Assembly: GCA_963778675.1 (NCBI GenBank)
Contig: CAVZVI010000014.1
Location: forward strand, 310,001 to 374,000
DNA from: CAWCDJ01 sp963778675
Lineage (GTDB): Bacteria > Acidobacteriota > Terriglobia > Bryobacterales > Bryobacteraceae
Direction: 5' to 3'
DNA: 64,000 nt
In this document: one piece after another, positions 23,820 to 32,128 of the stretch
Layout of the letters: every line of letters starts with the position of its first letter
How positions within the stretch are numbered: position 1 is the first letter of the stretch
Position numbers and translations under genes: made by a program
Notes under the pieces: generated by a model
The model's database searches: none
What the model was told of the DNA's origin: nothing
The model's input: the letters and a program-made list of their open reading frames with translations, nothing else

Positions 23820-25412
23820 ATGCCGTTCCTGTTCCAAAGGCGGGACCTGTTCCGCCAGGGAGGATTGCTGGCGGTGGCGCAGGCGCTCGGCGGCGGTATC
23901 CGGCGGGCCGTCGCGGCGCCTCTGGATATAGGCGCCGAGATGTACCGCTCGATCGGCGTCCGGCCGCTGATCAACGCCCGCGGCACGTTCACCATTATTA
24001 CGGGCTCCACCACCCTGCCGGAAGTGAAGCGCGCGATGGACCAGGCGTCGCGCAGCTTCGTCGAGATGGACGAGTTGATGGACGGCGTTGGCAAGCGGCT
24101 CGCGGAATTGAGCGGCGCCGAATGGGGAATCGTGACGGCCGGATGCGCCGCGGCGATCACACACTGCACGTCGGCGGCAATCGCCGGGGGCAATCCGGAA
24201 CGGATGCAGAGACTCCCCAACGTGGCCGGGCTGAAGAATGAAGTGATCGTACCGGCCTATTCGCACAACGTGTACGACCACGCCATCCGCATGTTGGGCG
24301 CCCGGCTGATCATCGTACACGACCGCGCGGAGTTGGAGCCGGCGTTCAACGATCGCACGGCCATGGTGTACATCATGGCGGGGCTGCAGGACACCGGCCC
24401 GCTCGGCACCCAGGTGGTGACGGAGGTGGCGCGGCGGCACAAGGTTCCGGTGCTGGTGGACGCCGCCGCCGAAGTACTCACACTCAAACCCAACGTGCAT
24501 CTGGCGCGCGGCGCAAACGCCGTAGCGTACAGCGGCGGGAAGTGTATCCGCGGGCCGCAGGCGGCGGGCTTTATTTTGGGCGACAAAGACTGGCTCCAGG
24601 CGGCGTGGATCAACAGCGCTCCACACCATGCCTTCGGCCGCTCGCTCAAGGTCGGCAAAGAGGAAATCATGGGCATGCTTGCGGCGGTGGAGATGTGGGT
24701 CAAGCGCGACCACCAGGCCGAGTGGGCCCAGTGGGAGGCATGGCTCGATCACATCGCGACCAGCGTCAAGCGGGTGGACGGCGTGACCGCCGCGGTGCAC
24801 CCGCCGTCCCGGGACCTTTCCAACCGCACGCCCGAGTTAGTAATTCAATGGGACGGCAGCAGCCTCGGGATTACGGGCAGCGAGGTGGCGAAGATTCTGT
24901 TCGACACCGAACCGCGGATCGCGGTAGCGCGGTCGGGCGGAATTCGGCCGGGGAATATGGCGAGCAGCGTAGCAATTGTTCCGTACCAGATGTCGCCCGG
25001 CGATGAGAAGGTGGTGGCCGATCGCCTGTATGCCATCCTTTCGAAGCCGCCCAAGATCGAGGCGGCGGCGATACCGGAAGGGCAGCCCGCCGAAGTGGCC
25101 GGCCAGTGGGAGGTGCATATCGAGTTCCAATACGGGTCGATCCATCATTCGGTGCTCCTGGAGCAGGAAGGCGCCCGTCTGGTGGGCACGCACCATGGCG
25201 AATTTGCGTCGGGAGATCTCAGCGGCAGCGTGGCCGCGAACACACTGCGTTTTCAGAGTTCTCTTCCGACTGACGGCGTACGCGTGGGGTTTCAGTTCTC
25301 CGGAACAGTGCAAGGAGATCAGATGGCGGGCAAGGTCGGACTCGGGGAGTACGGCGAAGCCCGCTGGACGGCGGAACGCCATCAGTATCGCAGCGGTATC
25401 CGGCGCGGTTAG
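23820..25412 (+). CDS. SelA-like PLP-dependent enzyme, Tat-exported, with lipocalin-like C-terminal domain
   Basis: A 530-residue protein of the SelA/DgaE group (fold-type I PLP enzymes such as D-glucosaminate-6-phosphate ammonia-lyase). Landmarks: RPLINARGTFTIITGST, a Ser/Met-rich EMDELMDGVGKRLAEL segment, VTAGCAAAI, the PLP-ring Asp in VLVDAAAEVL (Asp214) and the likely Schiff-base Lys241 in AYSGGKCIRGPQAAG. The leader QRRDLFRQGG plus a hydrophobic stretch fits a Tat signal, which would export it folded with its cofactor. Residues ~418-525 are an extra beta-rich domain (VAGQWEVHIEFQYG ... GTHHGEFASGDLSGSV), like a small lipocalin-type barrel. A Tat-exported RidA protein follows 19 bases downstream. 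Confidence 0.85.
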   Translation: MPFLFQRRDLFRQGGLLAVAQALGGGIRRAVAAPLDIGAEMYRSIGVRPLINARGTFTIITGSTTLPEVKRAMDQASRSFVEMDELMDGVGKRLAELSGAEWGIVTAGCAAAITHCTSAAIAGGNPERMQRLPNVAGLKNEVIVPAYSHNVYDHAIRMLGARLIIVHDRAELEPAFNDRTAMVYIMAGLQDTGPLGTQVVTEVARRHKVPVLVDAAAEVLTLKPNVHLARGANAVAYSGGKCIRGPQAAGFILGDKDWLQAAWINSAPHHAFGRSLKVGKEEIMGMLAAVEMWVKRDHQAEWAQWEAWLDHIATSVKRVDGVTAAVHPPSRDLSNRTPELVIQWDGSSLGITGSEVAKILFDTEPRIAVARSGGIRPGNMASSVAIVPYQMSPGDEKVVADRLYAILSKPPKIEAAAIPEGQPAEVAGQWEVHIEFQYGSIHHSVLLEQEGARLVGTHHGEFASGDLSGSVAANTLRFQSSLPTDGVRVGFQFSGTVQGDQMAGKVGLGEYGEARWTAERHQYRSGIRRG

Positions 25413-25431
25413 AGTAACGAGAGGAGCATTC

Positions 25432-25893
25432 ATGTACAAGACGAACCGCCGCAGATTTTTCGGACGCAGCCTGGCCGTCGCCGCCGCTGCCACCGCCGCC
25501 GCGGGGCCGGCCGCTGCACAGGAGAAGGCCTCGAAGCGGGTGATCTACAAGGACGGCAAGAAGCCCGCCAAGACCCCCTTATTCAGCGGTACCGTGGCAT
25601 ACGGAAATCTGCTGTTTATTGCCGGCGTGGGCGCACACTTCGAAGGCGATATTAAAGCCCACACCAAGCACGTGCTCGACCAGATCCAGCAGCAGTTGGA
25701 GAGCGCCGGGTCTTCAATGGACAAAGTATTGAAGTGCAACGTCTATCTGAACGACCTGAAAGACTATGCCGCGATGAACGAAGTTTACATGGGCCGCTTT
25801 GGCGCGGAACCGCCGGTGCGAACTACCATCGCGGCCGCGGGCGGCGTCCCAGGCAACTCGCTGGTCGAGATCGACGTGATCGCCTGTATCTAG
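25432..25893 (+). CDS. RidA/YjgF family protein, Tat-exported
   Basis: A 153-residue protein: a twin-arginine leader (NRRRFFGRSLAVAAAATAAA, cleavage near AAAQ) followed by a full RidA domain (PLFSGTVAYGNLLFIAGVGA, LDQIQQQLESAGSSMDKVLKCNVYL, RFGAEPPVRTTIAA, GNSLVEIDVIACI). The Arg in PVRTTI is the position that binds the substrate carboxylate in enamine/imine deaminases. RidA proteins hydrolyse reactive enamines made by PLP dehydratases, and the gene lies directly behind the SelA-like PLP enzyme with GAGGAG as ribosome binding site. A periplasmic PLP-enzyme/RidA pair is the natural reading; the substrate is unknown. Confidence 0.9.
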   Translation: MYKTNRRRFFGRSLAVAAAATAAAGPAAAQEKASKRVIYKDGKKPAKTPLFSGTVAYGNLLFIAGVGAHFEGDIKAHTKHVLDQIQQQLESAGSSMDKVLKCNVYLNDLKDYAAMNEVYMGRFGAEPPVRTTIAAAGGVPGNSLVEIDVIACI

Positions 25894-25909
25894 AGGTAAC
25901 GCCGCCGGC

Positions 25910-27244
25910 TTACCGGCCAACGTCTTTCATCACCCGGTGTATGGCGGCGACGATGCGGCCCTCTACGTCGCCGGCAAACGGCCCGGCCTGTCCGTAGTAG
26001 ATCATGCTTTCGTTGGCCTCGTATCCGCCTTCCTCGAGAACTCGCGCGGAAGGGATGTAGCACATCACGTCGTTGGAATATCCGGCGACGATGATCGGCT
26101 CTCCTGGATATTCGCGCTTGATCCGTAGGTCGTAATCCACGGTTACCTCACCGCCCAGGGCGACCAGCGTCAGGCCGCGGCCGAAGCGCACCGCCTGCAC
26201 GGGGTAGTCGATCCGGTCGATCGCTTGTCCGGCGTCCAGAGCCTTCAGCATCATCTGCGCGCGGCGGGCCTGCGCCGGCACGTCGCTTTTCAGCTCCGCT
26301 TCGAAATCCTCGCGTGTCCGCGGCGCGAGTTGCAGGGTGGTCAGCCGGAAGGCCGTGCGGATCGGGCCGGCGAGCGGCGTCATACCGGCGGCGATCACGC
26401 GATCCACTTCCGCCGCCAGCGCGTCGCCGTATTGCCGCGCCAGGTCGACGGTGCCGCGGGGGTTCGGGTTCTGGTCTCCTCCGCAGAGCATCAGGAATAA
26501 CGCGGTTGCGCCGGGGTGCTGCTGCTCCAGTTGCGCCGCTGCGAACCCGGCGTAATCGCCGCTGAGCTGGTAAATCTCCGCGGTCAGGGTGGTGTTGTGG
26601 CAGGCGTAGCCGAAGAGCACCGCGCGGAGCTTTCCATCTGCGCCGGCGATCTTGAGGACCGGCACGGTATGATCGACCGGACCGTTCGGATTGACGCCGA
26701 TCTTGACGCCCGTGGGGGTCGCCTGCCGGCGGTTGACCGCGAAACCGGCGGAGCCCGCCCCGTATTCCACGGTGGCGGTGGCAAGGTCGCGGATGGCTTC
26801 GCCGATGGCCGCTACCACGTCGTCGATGAACTTGCGCTGGTAAGCTAGCAGTTTCTCCTGCTCGGCGGGCGGGAACACCGTCAGGTTTACCAGGTTCGGC
26901 CAGATGACCGGGCCGGTGTGGGTGTGGCTGGAGTTGATCAGAAGCTGCGGCCGTTTGAGCCCGTACTGCTTCTCGACTCTCGCGGCGACCTCGCCGGCCA
27001 CGACCCGCGGAACGCCGACGACGTCCGTGGTGACGATCACGATCCGCCTGCCCGGCGCGCTTTCGAGCGCCAGCGCCTTGGCCCAAAGCCGCGTGAGCGA
27101 ACCCTCCGACGGGTGCGTGCGCGCGGCGTAGCCGGACATCCAAATCGAGCCTGGCGGCGTGATATCCACACGGCCGACGCCGGCTTTCCAAGTCGCGCCG
27201 GAGAGGCCGGCCGCGGAGAGCAGAATCGCGATCAGGGTTCTCAT
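25910..27244 (-). CDS. neutral/alkaline ceramidase N-terminal domain hydrolase, secreted
   Basis: A 444-residue protein with a signal peptide (MRTLIAILLSAAGLSGA) followed by the neutral-ceramidase-type N-terminal domain: KAGVGRVDITPPGSIWMSGY, LALESAPGRRIVIVTTDVVG, LLINSSHTHTGPV (the zinc-binding His pair) and LFGYACHNTTLT, with LCGGDQNPNPRG later. The C-terminal Ig-like domain of true ceramidases is missing, as in many members from soil bacteria, so the substrate could be another amide or ester. It lies convergent to the RidA gene (16-base gap) and is divergent from the DegT gene. Confidence 0.85.
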   Translation of the reverse strand: MRTLIAILLSAAGLSGATWKAGVGRVDITPPGSIWMSGYAARTHPSEGSLTRLWAKALALESAPGRRIVIVTTDVVGVPRVVAGEVAARVEKQYGLKRPQLLINSSHTHTGPVIWPNLVNLTVFPPAEQEKLLAYQRKFIDDVVAAIGEAIRDLATATVEYGAGSAGFAVNRRQATPTGVKIGVNPNGPVDHTVPVLKIAGADGKLRAVLFGYACHNTTLTAEIYQLSGDYAGFAAAQLEQQHPGATALFLMLCGGDQNPNPRGTVDLARQYGDALAAEVDRVIAAGMTPLAGPIRTAFRLTTLQLAPRTREDFEAELKSDVPAQARRAQMMLKALDAGQAIDRIDYPVQAVRFGRGLTLVALGGEVTVDYDLRIKREYPGEPIIVAGYSNDVMCYIPSARVLEEGGYEANESMIYYGQAGPFAGDVEGRIVAAIHRVMKDVGR

Positions 27245-27298
27245 CGAGGTTGTGTTGGGTATAAGTTTATATGGTGCGTAGCACGAAAGGGGAACCCC

Positions 27299-28624
27299 AT
27301 GGACCCAACGCGACGACGCTTCCTAGCTGCAGCTCCGCTGGCGGGCGCGGCCCTGGCGGCCGACGTTCCGGGCGACCGCCCCGCTATTCTCGGAGGCGCC
27401 AAGGCACACCCCGCGCCCTTCCCCTCCTGGCCCGTCTTCGACCAGGTCGAGGAACGCGCTCTCCTCGACACGCTGCATAGCGGCAAGTGGTATCGCGGCA
27501 ACGGCAAGAGCGTAGCCCGGTTCGAGGAAGTTTACGCCCAATTGACCGGCGCTAAGACGTGCCTTGCCACCGCCAACGGCACGAGCGCGCTGTTCACCAG
27601 CCTCAACGCCATGGGGATCGAGCCCGGTGATGAGGTGATCGTGCCGCCTTACACGTTCATCGCGACCGTGAATGCGGTGCTGCGGCAGTACGCGATGCCG
27701 GTTTTTGTCGATACCGATCCGGAAACGTTCCAGATGGATGCCCGAAAGCTCGAAGCGTTGATCACGCCGCGGACGCGTGCGATCATTCCGGTGCACCTCG
27801 GCGGCAACGTCTGCGACCTCGATGCCCTGCTGCCGATTGCCGCGCGCCACAATGTCCCCGTGCTCGAAGACGCCTGCCAGGCGCACCTGGCCGAGTGGCG
27901 CGGACGCAAAGTGGGCACATATGGGAAGGCCGGCTGCTTCAGCTTCCAGGCGTCGAAGAACTTGAACTCGGGCGAGGGCGGCGCGATCCTCACCAATGAC
28001 GAGGACCTGCGGGAACGCTGCTTCGCGTTTCACAACAACGGCAGCGGCTTCCGCTCGATCGGCAGCAACTTCACCTACAACTCCACGGGATGCAATTTGC
28101 GCATGACGGAGTTCCAGGCGGCGCTGCTGATGGCGCAGATGACCCGTATCGAAGCCCAGGCCAAAACGCGCACGGCGAACGCCGCATACCTGACCTCGAT
28201 GCTGCAGGAGATTCCGGGGATCCGGCCGGCGCGAATGTACGGCGGCTGCACGCGCAATGCCTATCACCTCTACATGTTTCGCTACGGCAGGCAGGAGTTC
28301 GCGGGTCTTCCACGGCCCGCCTTCCTGAAGGCTCTCGCGGCGGAAGGAGTTCCGTCGTCGGGTGGATACAGCCCGCTGAATACGCAGCCGTTCCTCAAGA
28401 ACGCGCTGCACTCGCGCGGCTACCAGCGGATCTACTCCGCCAATGAGATTGCGCGATGGGAGGAGCGGAACCGCTGTCCGGCCAACGACAAGCTGTGCGA
28501 AGAGGGCGTTTGGTTCACGCAGACGATGCTGCTGGCCCCGCGACGGTCGATGGAGCAGATCGCCGAAGCGATCCGTAAAATTCAGAAGCACGCGGGCGAA
28601 CTGGCGAAAGCCTCTTCTGCTTAG
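27299..28624 (+). CDS. DegT/DnrJ/EryC1/StrS family aminotransferase, Tat-exported
   Basis: A 441-residue sugar-aminotransferase-family protein with a twin-arginine leader (DPTRRRFLAAAPLAGAALA). PLP motifs are present: ATANGTSALFTSLNAMGI, GDEVIVPPYTFIATVNAV, VLEDACQAH (Asp191) and the Schiff-base region FSFQASKNLNSGEGGAI (Lys220). Family members convert keto sugars to amino sugars or, in some, dehydrate or oxidise them; cytoplasmic members use sugar nucleotides, which would not be available outside, so the exported form must have another substrate. The start at 27299 follows AAAGGGG. Its stop codon overlaps that of the convergent sialidase gene at 28621-28624. Confidence 0.88.
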   Translation: MDPTRRRFLAAAPLAGAALAADVPGDRPAILGGAKAHPAPFPSWPVFDQVEERALLDTLHSGKWYRGNGKSVARFEEVYAQLTGAKTCLATANGTSALFTSLNAMGIEPGDEVIVPPYTFIATVNAVLRQYAMPVFVDTDPETFQMDARKLEALITPRTRAIIPVHLGGNVCDLDALLPIAARHNVPVLEDACQAHLAEWRGRKVGTYGKAGCFSFQASKNLNSGEGGAILTNDEDLRERCFAFHNNGSGFRSIGSNFTYNSTGCNLRMTEFQAALLMAQMTRIEAQAKTRTANAAYLTSMLQEIPGIRPARMYGGCTRNAYHLYMFRYGRQEFAGLPRPAFLKALAAEGVPSSGGYSPLNTQPFLKNALHSRGYQRIYSANEIARWEERNRCPANDKLCEEGVWFTQTMLLAPRRSMEQIAEAIRKIQKHAGELAKASSA

Positions 28625-29760
28625 GGCTTGACGCTCCCGGGATCCCAGATGGTGGCCTCGATGGTTCGCTCTTTTTGCGGCTCGCGGGCCCAGTAATAAA
28701 CCGTCACGATCTTGCCGTCGGGGCGCTCCACGGAGCGCGAATAGCCGATGTCCCACGCTCCGGCATTGCCGCGCAGCACGATCTCCGGGCCCCATGTCTT
28801 GCCGCCATCGCTGCTCAAGCGGCCTCGGATTTCAAACGGTGGAGCGCGGTGTCCGTACGTGACGGCAAGGCGTCCGTCGCGCAGGTGGACCAGGCTCGGC
28901 GGGTTCCCACTCTTGTCGCCGGTATCGGGCGCGGGCCGGCTCAGGTATCTCCAGGTTTCGCCGTTGTCTCGAGTCACGTAAGAGTCGATCCAGTTCGGGC
29001 CTTTTCGCGGCGAGTCTTCATGGCGCACGGTGGTCACGATTTCGTTTGGCGACAGGCGTACCGACGACGGCATGATCGAGAATCCCGCCCCTGGGTCCGG
29101 GGCAATCCAGGCGACGAATTTCCAGCTCAGCCCGCCATCCGTGGTGCGCGCCATAAACGGCCGCCCCTCCCCGCCGGCCGCTTTGGCAGCGGTCAGAAAC
29201 ACCATGGCGTCGCGTTTCCCGTTTACGATGTAGTCGGTCCGCGCCATGATGGAGGTCTGCCCGAGCATCGGGAAATTGAAAGGGCCTTTCCACGATTTGC
29301 CCCGGTCGTAGGAGTAAAAGAACCAGGAGCGGCCTTTCTGCCCCTCGGTCATGCGGAGCGTCATGCAGAAGTTAGGATTGGTAAACTCGATCGGCTCCGT
29401 AAGGTCCGCCGCATTGCCTCCCGGGCCCGACGCCGTGTACATCCCTTCGGGCGGCACCAGCGCCGGAACGGCCTCGATGCTCCAGGTCTCGCCGCCATCG
29501 AGGCTTCGGCCGAGGTACGGCTCTTCGGGCTTCGACCGGTCGTAGGGGTGGCGATCGGGACCCATCCACTGGTAATAGGCCGCGCTGAAGCCGACCGCGA
29601 TTTCGTTGTTCCACGACCAGATGCCGTGATTCGCCGGCCAGCCGCCGTAGCGCCCCGGCCGTGAGTAGACCGTGACATGCCGGATCACGCGAGGCGCCTC
29701 GGCGCCAAAAGCTCCGTTGAGCAAGGCTGCCGCAAACAGGAACGCCAGGAATCGTTGCAT
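28621..29760 (-). CDS. BNR-repeat sialidase-like protein, secreted
   Basis: A 379-residue protein: signal peptide (MQRFLAFLFAAALLNGAFG), then a six-bladed beta-propeller with Asp-box/BNR motifs (SLDGGETWS, SYDRGKSWKG, TTDGGLSWKF, TRDNGETWRY, SSDGGKTWGPE). The family includes exo-alpha-sialidases and other exo-glycosidases and lyases; the catalytic Arg triad cannot be confirmed by eye, so the substrate remains open. It is the last gene of the minus-strand set that includes the large hydrolase at 29768 and the MFS transporter. Confidence 0.8.
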   Translation of the reverse strand: MQRFLAFLFAAALLNGAFGAEAPRVIRHVTVYSRPGRYGGWPANHGIWSWNNEIAVGFSAAYYQWMGPDRHPYDRSKPEEPYLGRSLDGGETWSIEAVPALVPPEGMYTASGPGGNAADLTEPIEFTNPNFCMTLRMTEGQKGRSWFFYSYDRGKSWKGPFNFPMLGQTSIMARTDYIVNGKRDAMVFLTAAKAAGGEGRPFMARTTDGGLSWKFVAWIAPDPGAGFSIMPSSVRLSPNEIVTTVRHEDSPRKGPNWIDSYVTRDNGETWRYLSRPAPDTGDKSGNPPSLVHLRDGRLAVTYGHRAPPFEIRGRLSSDGGKTWGPEIVLRGNAGAWDIGYSRSVERPDGKIVTVYYWAREPQKERTIEATIWDPGSVKP

Positions 29761-29767
29761 GGGTGCC

Positions 29768-32128
29768 CTATCCTTTCTTTAGCAGCCAGACTTCCGCCAG
29801 GCGGGACTGGTTGCGCCAGTTGAGATGCTCTTCGTTCATCGGCCGGTCCCAGGTAAGCACGAGCTTGCCGGTTCGCAGGAATTTCGGCGCCACGGGGAAC
29901 TCTTTGAACTCGCCCATCTGGCGCCCGTCGAGCGTGGGCGGAACGAGTTCGCCGTTGATTCGCAGCAGGGCCTGACCGAAGCCCGAAGAGCGAACCACGT
30001 ACGCGCCATTCTCCGCGAGCCCCTCATAGACCAGGGCGATCGGCCACATGGTTACCTGCCAGGAGAGGCGGGCGCGGCTCTTGCCCTGGTCCCACCACCA
30101 GAACGTCGGTTCGGGGTGCTTCGGCGAGTCAGGCTCGGCCGGATCGATATCCGTCCGGACGACGTGGGGCGACCTGGCGATGTTGCCGATATCGTCATAG
30201 AAGCTGCCGCTGCCGGGGTCTTCCCATGTAGCGAGTTCGCGCAGCCGGCGGCGCTGCTCCCCCGGGCTTCCCATCGCGCGAATCTTGCGGAACTCGTCCT
30301 CGAGCCACCAGCGATTGTTCATCGGGTAGTCGACAAAGTCGAGCACGGCGCCGCGCTCTTCGCCGATGGCGTGGTATTTCGGGACGCTGGTCTGTAGCCC
30401 GATCGAGTGAAACAACTGGTCGCACAAATCCACGATGCGCGTCCGCAGGGCAGGGCTCGTGGGCTGCTCGACGGCCCGATTGAGGATGTCCATAGCCGCG
30501 CTCATCGCGCTGCCGGGATCGCCGCCGCCGATCATGGCGCGGTTCGCCTCTAACTCGAGCTTCGTCTCGCGAATCAACCGCCGGCGCACAAAGGCGTCGT
30601 AGTTGGCGCGAAGCAGGCACATCTGCCAACGCCAGTTGCCCGCTAATTGCGGCGCCTTTCGTTCGAGCTCGCGCCAGCTCAGCAGCGTGCCTTCCACCGA
30701 GCCGTTGTCCACCAGCGGGCCATGCCAGTTTTTCTCCAGGCCCAGGATCGCGTCTGCCGTCTCTTCCGCGATCGCGGGGTCAAAGTAGGCCCGCGCATAG
30801 TCGATCAGGATGTCGCGGACATGGAGGCTCGCGTCCCAGCTCAGCGCGCTCCACACGGTCTTGTTGACATCGTCGTGCACGCCGTCGGAATAAGAAATAA
30901 ACCCGTCGCTGTAAGCGGCCCAGCGGTTATGGATGACGGCGTACTCGGCAGGCCGCGGGTTGACGGCCTCCCTGCCGAGCGTGAGCGCGTAGGCCTGGTC
31001 CCAATCGGGAACCTGGTACTGGCAGAGCTTGTTGTGCGTGATATCCGGATAGAGGCGCAGCTTATACTTGGCGGGCAGCCTCCGGCGCGTCGCCGCAATC
31101 GGCGGTCCGGATGGCCCCGCGACCAGGCCGGCGAACCATTCAGGCGATTCGCGCTCGAGGTATTGGTAGACGAAATCGATCTGGGGCGGGCTGAACCACT
31201 GGAGCGAAAGCCAGATGCGCGCCTCCGGGTGAACCGGCCGCATGCGGCTGGCTAAGTCTTCGAGGAAGGGCAAGACCAGCTCGGGCGGATTGCGTCCGGG
31301 GTCTCCGCCCGGAAAGAAGATGCCGCTCAACGTGGGGCAATCGCGAAACAGTTCCTCGCAGCGGCCCAGCAGCCCGGCGCGCTTGGCATGGTCGCGCAGA
31401 TCGAATTCCGCCGGCAGCCAGATCCAATAGTCCAGGCCGTAGCGATGGCAGATCTCGCCGAGGGCGCGATTCATTTCGCGGCGGGGAAACTTCATGACCG
31501 GCGTCGGACGGTCGTCCTGAAATGGGATGCCCTCGATGCTATTGACGCCGAAGAAGGTGAGCTCCCGAATGTACTGCTCGAACTGCGAGGCGTCCCACGC
31601 GTCGTAAGAGTTCGCCTGTGCCCGATAGCCAAGCTGGTGGCCGCGAATCGGGTATGCCGGCGCGCCGGCCAGGTCGATGGGGCCGCCCAGGCTAACGCTG
31701 CCGCGCGACCATTCGATCTCCCGCAGCAGGCGCCCCGCGCCGAAGAGCGCGCCGCGAGGGTCCGTGCCGATAATCCACACGAGCGGTGAGGCGCCTTGCC
31801 GTTCGGCGAGAATGCGGTATCCTTCGGGCTTCGACCCCGCGCGCGAAGGAACGGGGCGGCCCCATCCCGCCACTTCTCCAGCGGAGGTGAGCGCGATTAC
31901 CGGGCCGCGCTCCGGCCAAACCGTTGACGTCTGTAGGCGGATCCCCGTGCGCCTGGCGATCTCTTCCACCAGCACGGTCGCCGCGGTCTTCTCGGCATTC
32001 GGCAACTCAGCGGGCCGGATCACGACCGTGGCGTGACTCAGGTCGATACGGCCTTCCAGCGAGGTTTGCGCTGCGGCTTCCAGGAATGGGACTGCCGCCG
32101 TCGCCTGGAGAAATCTCCTGCGGTTCAC
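29768..32128 (-). CDS. large exported glycoside-hydrolase-like protein with GH67/GH20-type N-terminal domain (paralogue 1)
   Basis: A 786-residue protein with a twin-arginine leader (NRRRFLQATAAVPFLEAAAQ). The N-terminal ~150 residues are the alpha/beta domain seen before GH67 and GH20 barrels (ATVLVEEIARRTGIRL ... YRILAERQGAS ... GTDPRGALFGAGRLLREIE). A TIM-barrel-like part follows (YPIRGHQLGYR, ELTFFGVNSIEGIP, YGLDYWIWLPAE, GIFFPGGDPGRNPPE, LYPDITHN, SYSDGVHDDVNK), then a helical region and a C-terminal beta domain. The family number is unknown to me. It overlaps the MFS gene by 4 bases and resembles the protein at 38399-40810 over its whole length. Conserved acids in PGGDPG and GVHDDVNK are candidate catalytic residues. 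Confidence 0.75.
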   Translation of the reverse strand: MNRRRFLQATAAVPFLEAAAQTSLEGRIDLSHATVVIRPAELPNAEKTAATVLVEEIARRTGIRLQTSTVWPERGPVIALTSAGEVAGWGRPVPSRAGSKPEGYRILAERQGASPLVWIIGTDPRGALFGAGRLLREIEWSRGSVSLGGPIDLAGAPAYPIRGHQLGYRAQANSYDAWDASQFEQYIRELTFFGVNSIEGIPFQDDRPTPVMKFPRREMNRALGEICHRYGLDYWIWLPAEFDLRDHAKRAGLLGRCEELFRDCPTLSGIFFPGGDPGRNPPELVLPFLEDLASRMRPVHPEARIWLSLQWFSPPQIDFVYQYLERESPEWFAGLVAGPSGPPIAATRRRLPAKYKLRLYPDITHNKLCQYQVPDWDQAYALTLGREAVNPRPAEYAVIHNRWAAYSDGFISYSDGVHDDVNKTVWSALSWDASLHVRDILIDYARAYFDPAIAEETADAILGLEKNWHGPLVDNGSVEGTLLSWRELERKAPQLAGNWRWQMCLLRANYDAFVRRRLIRETKLELEANRAMIGGGDPGSAMSAAMDILNRAVEQPTSPALRTRIVDLCDQLFHSIGLQTSVPKYHAIGEERGAVLDFVDYPMNNRWWLEDEFRKIRAMGSPGEQRRRLRELATWEDPGSGSFYDDIGNIARSPHVVRTDIDPAEPDSPKHPEPTFWWWDQGKSRARLSWQVTMWPIALVYEGLAENGAYVVRSSGFGQALLRINGELVPPTLDGRQMGEFKEFPVAPKFLRTGKLVLTWDRPMNEEHLNWRNQSRLAEVWLLKKG

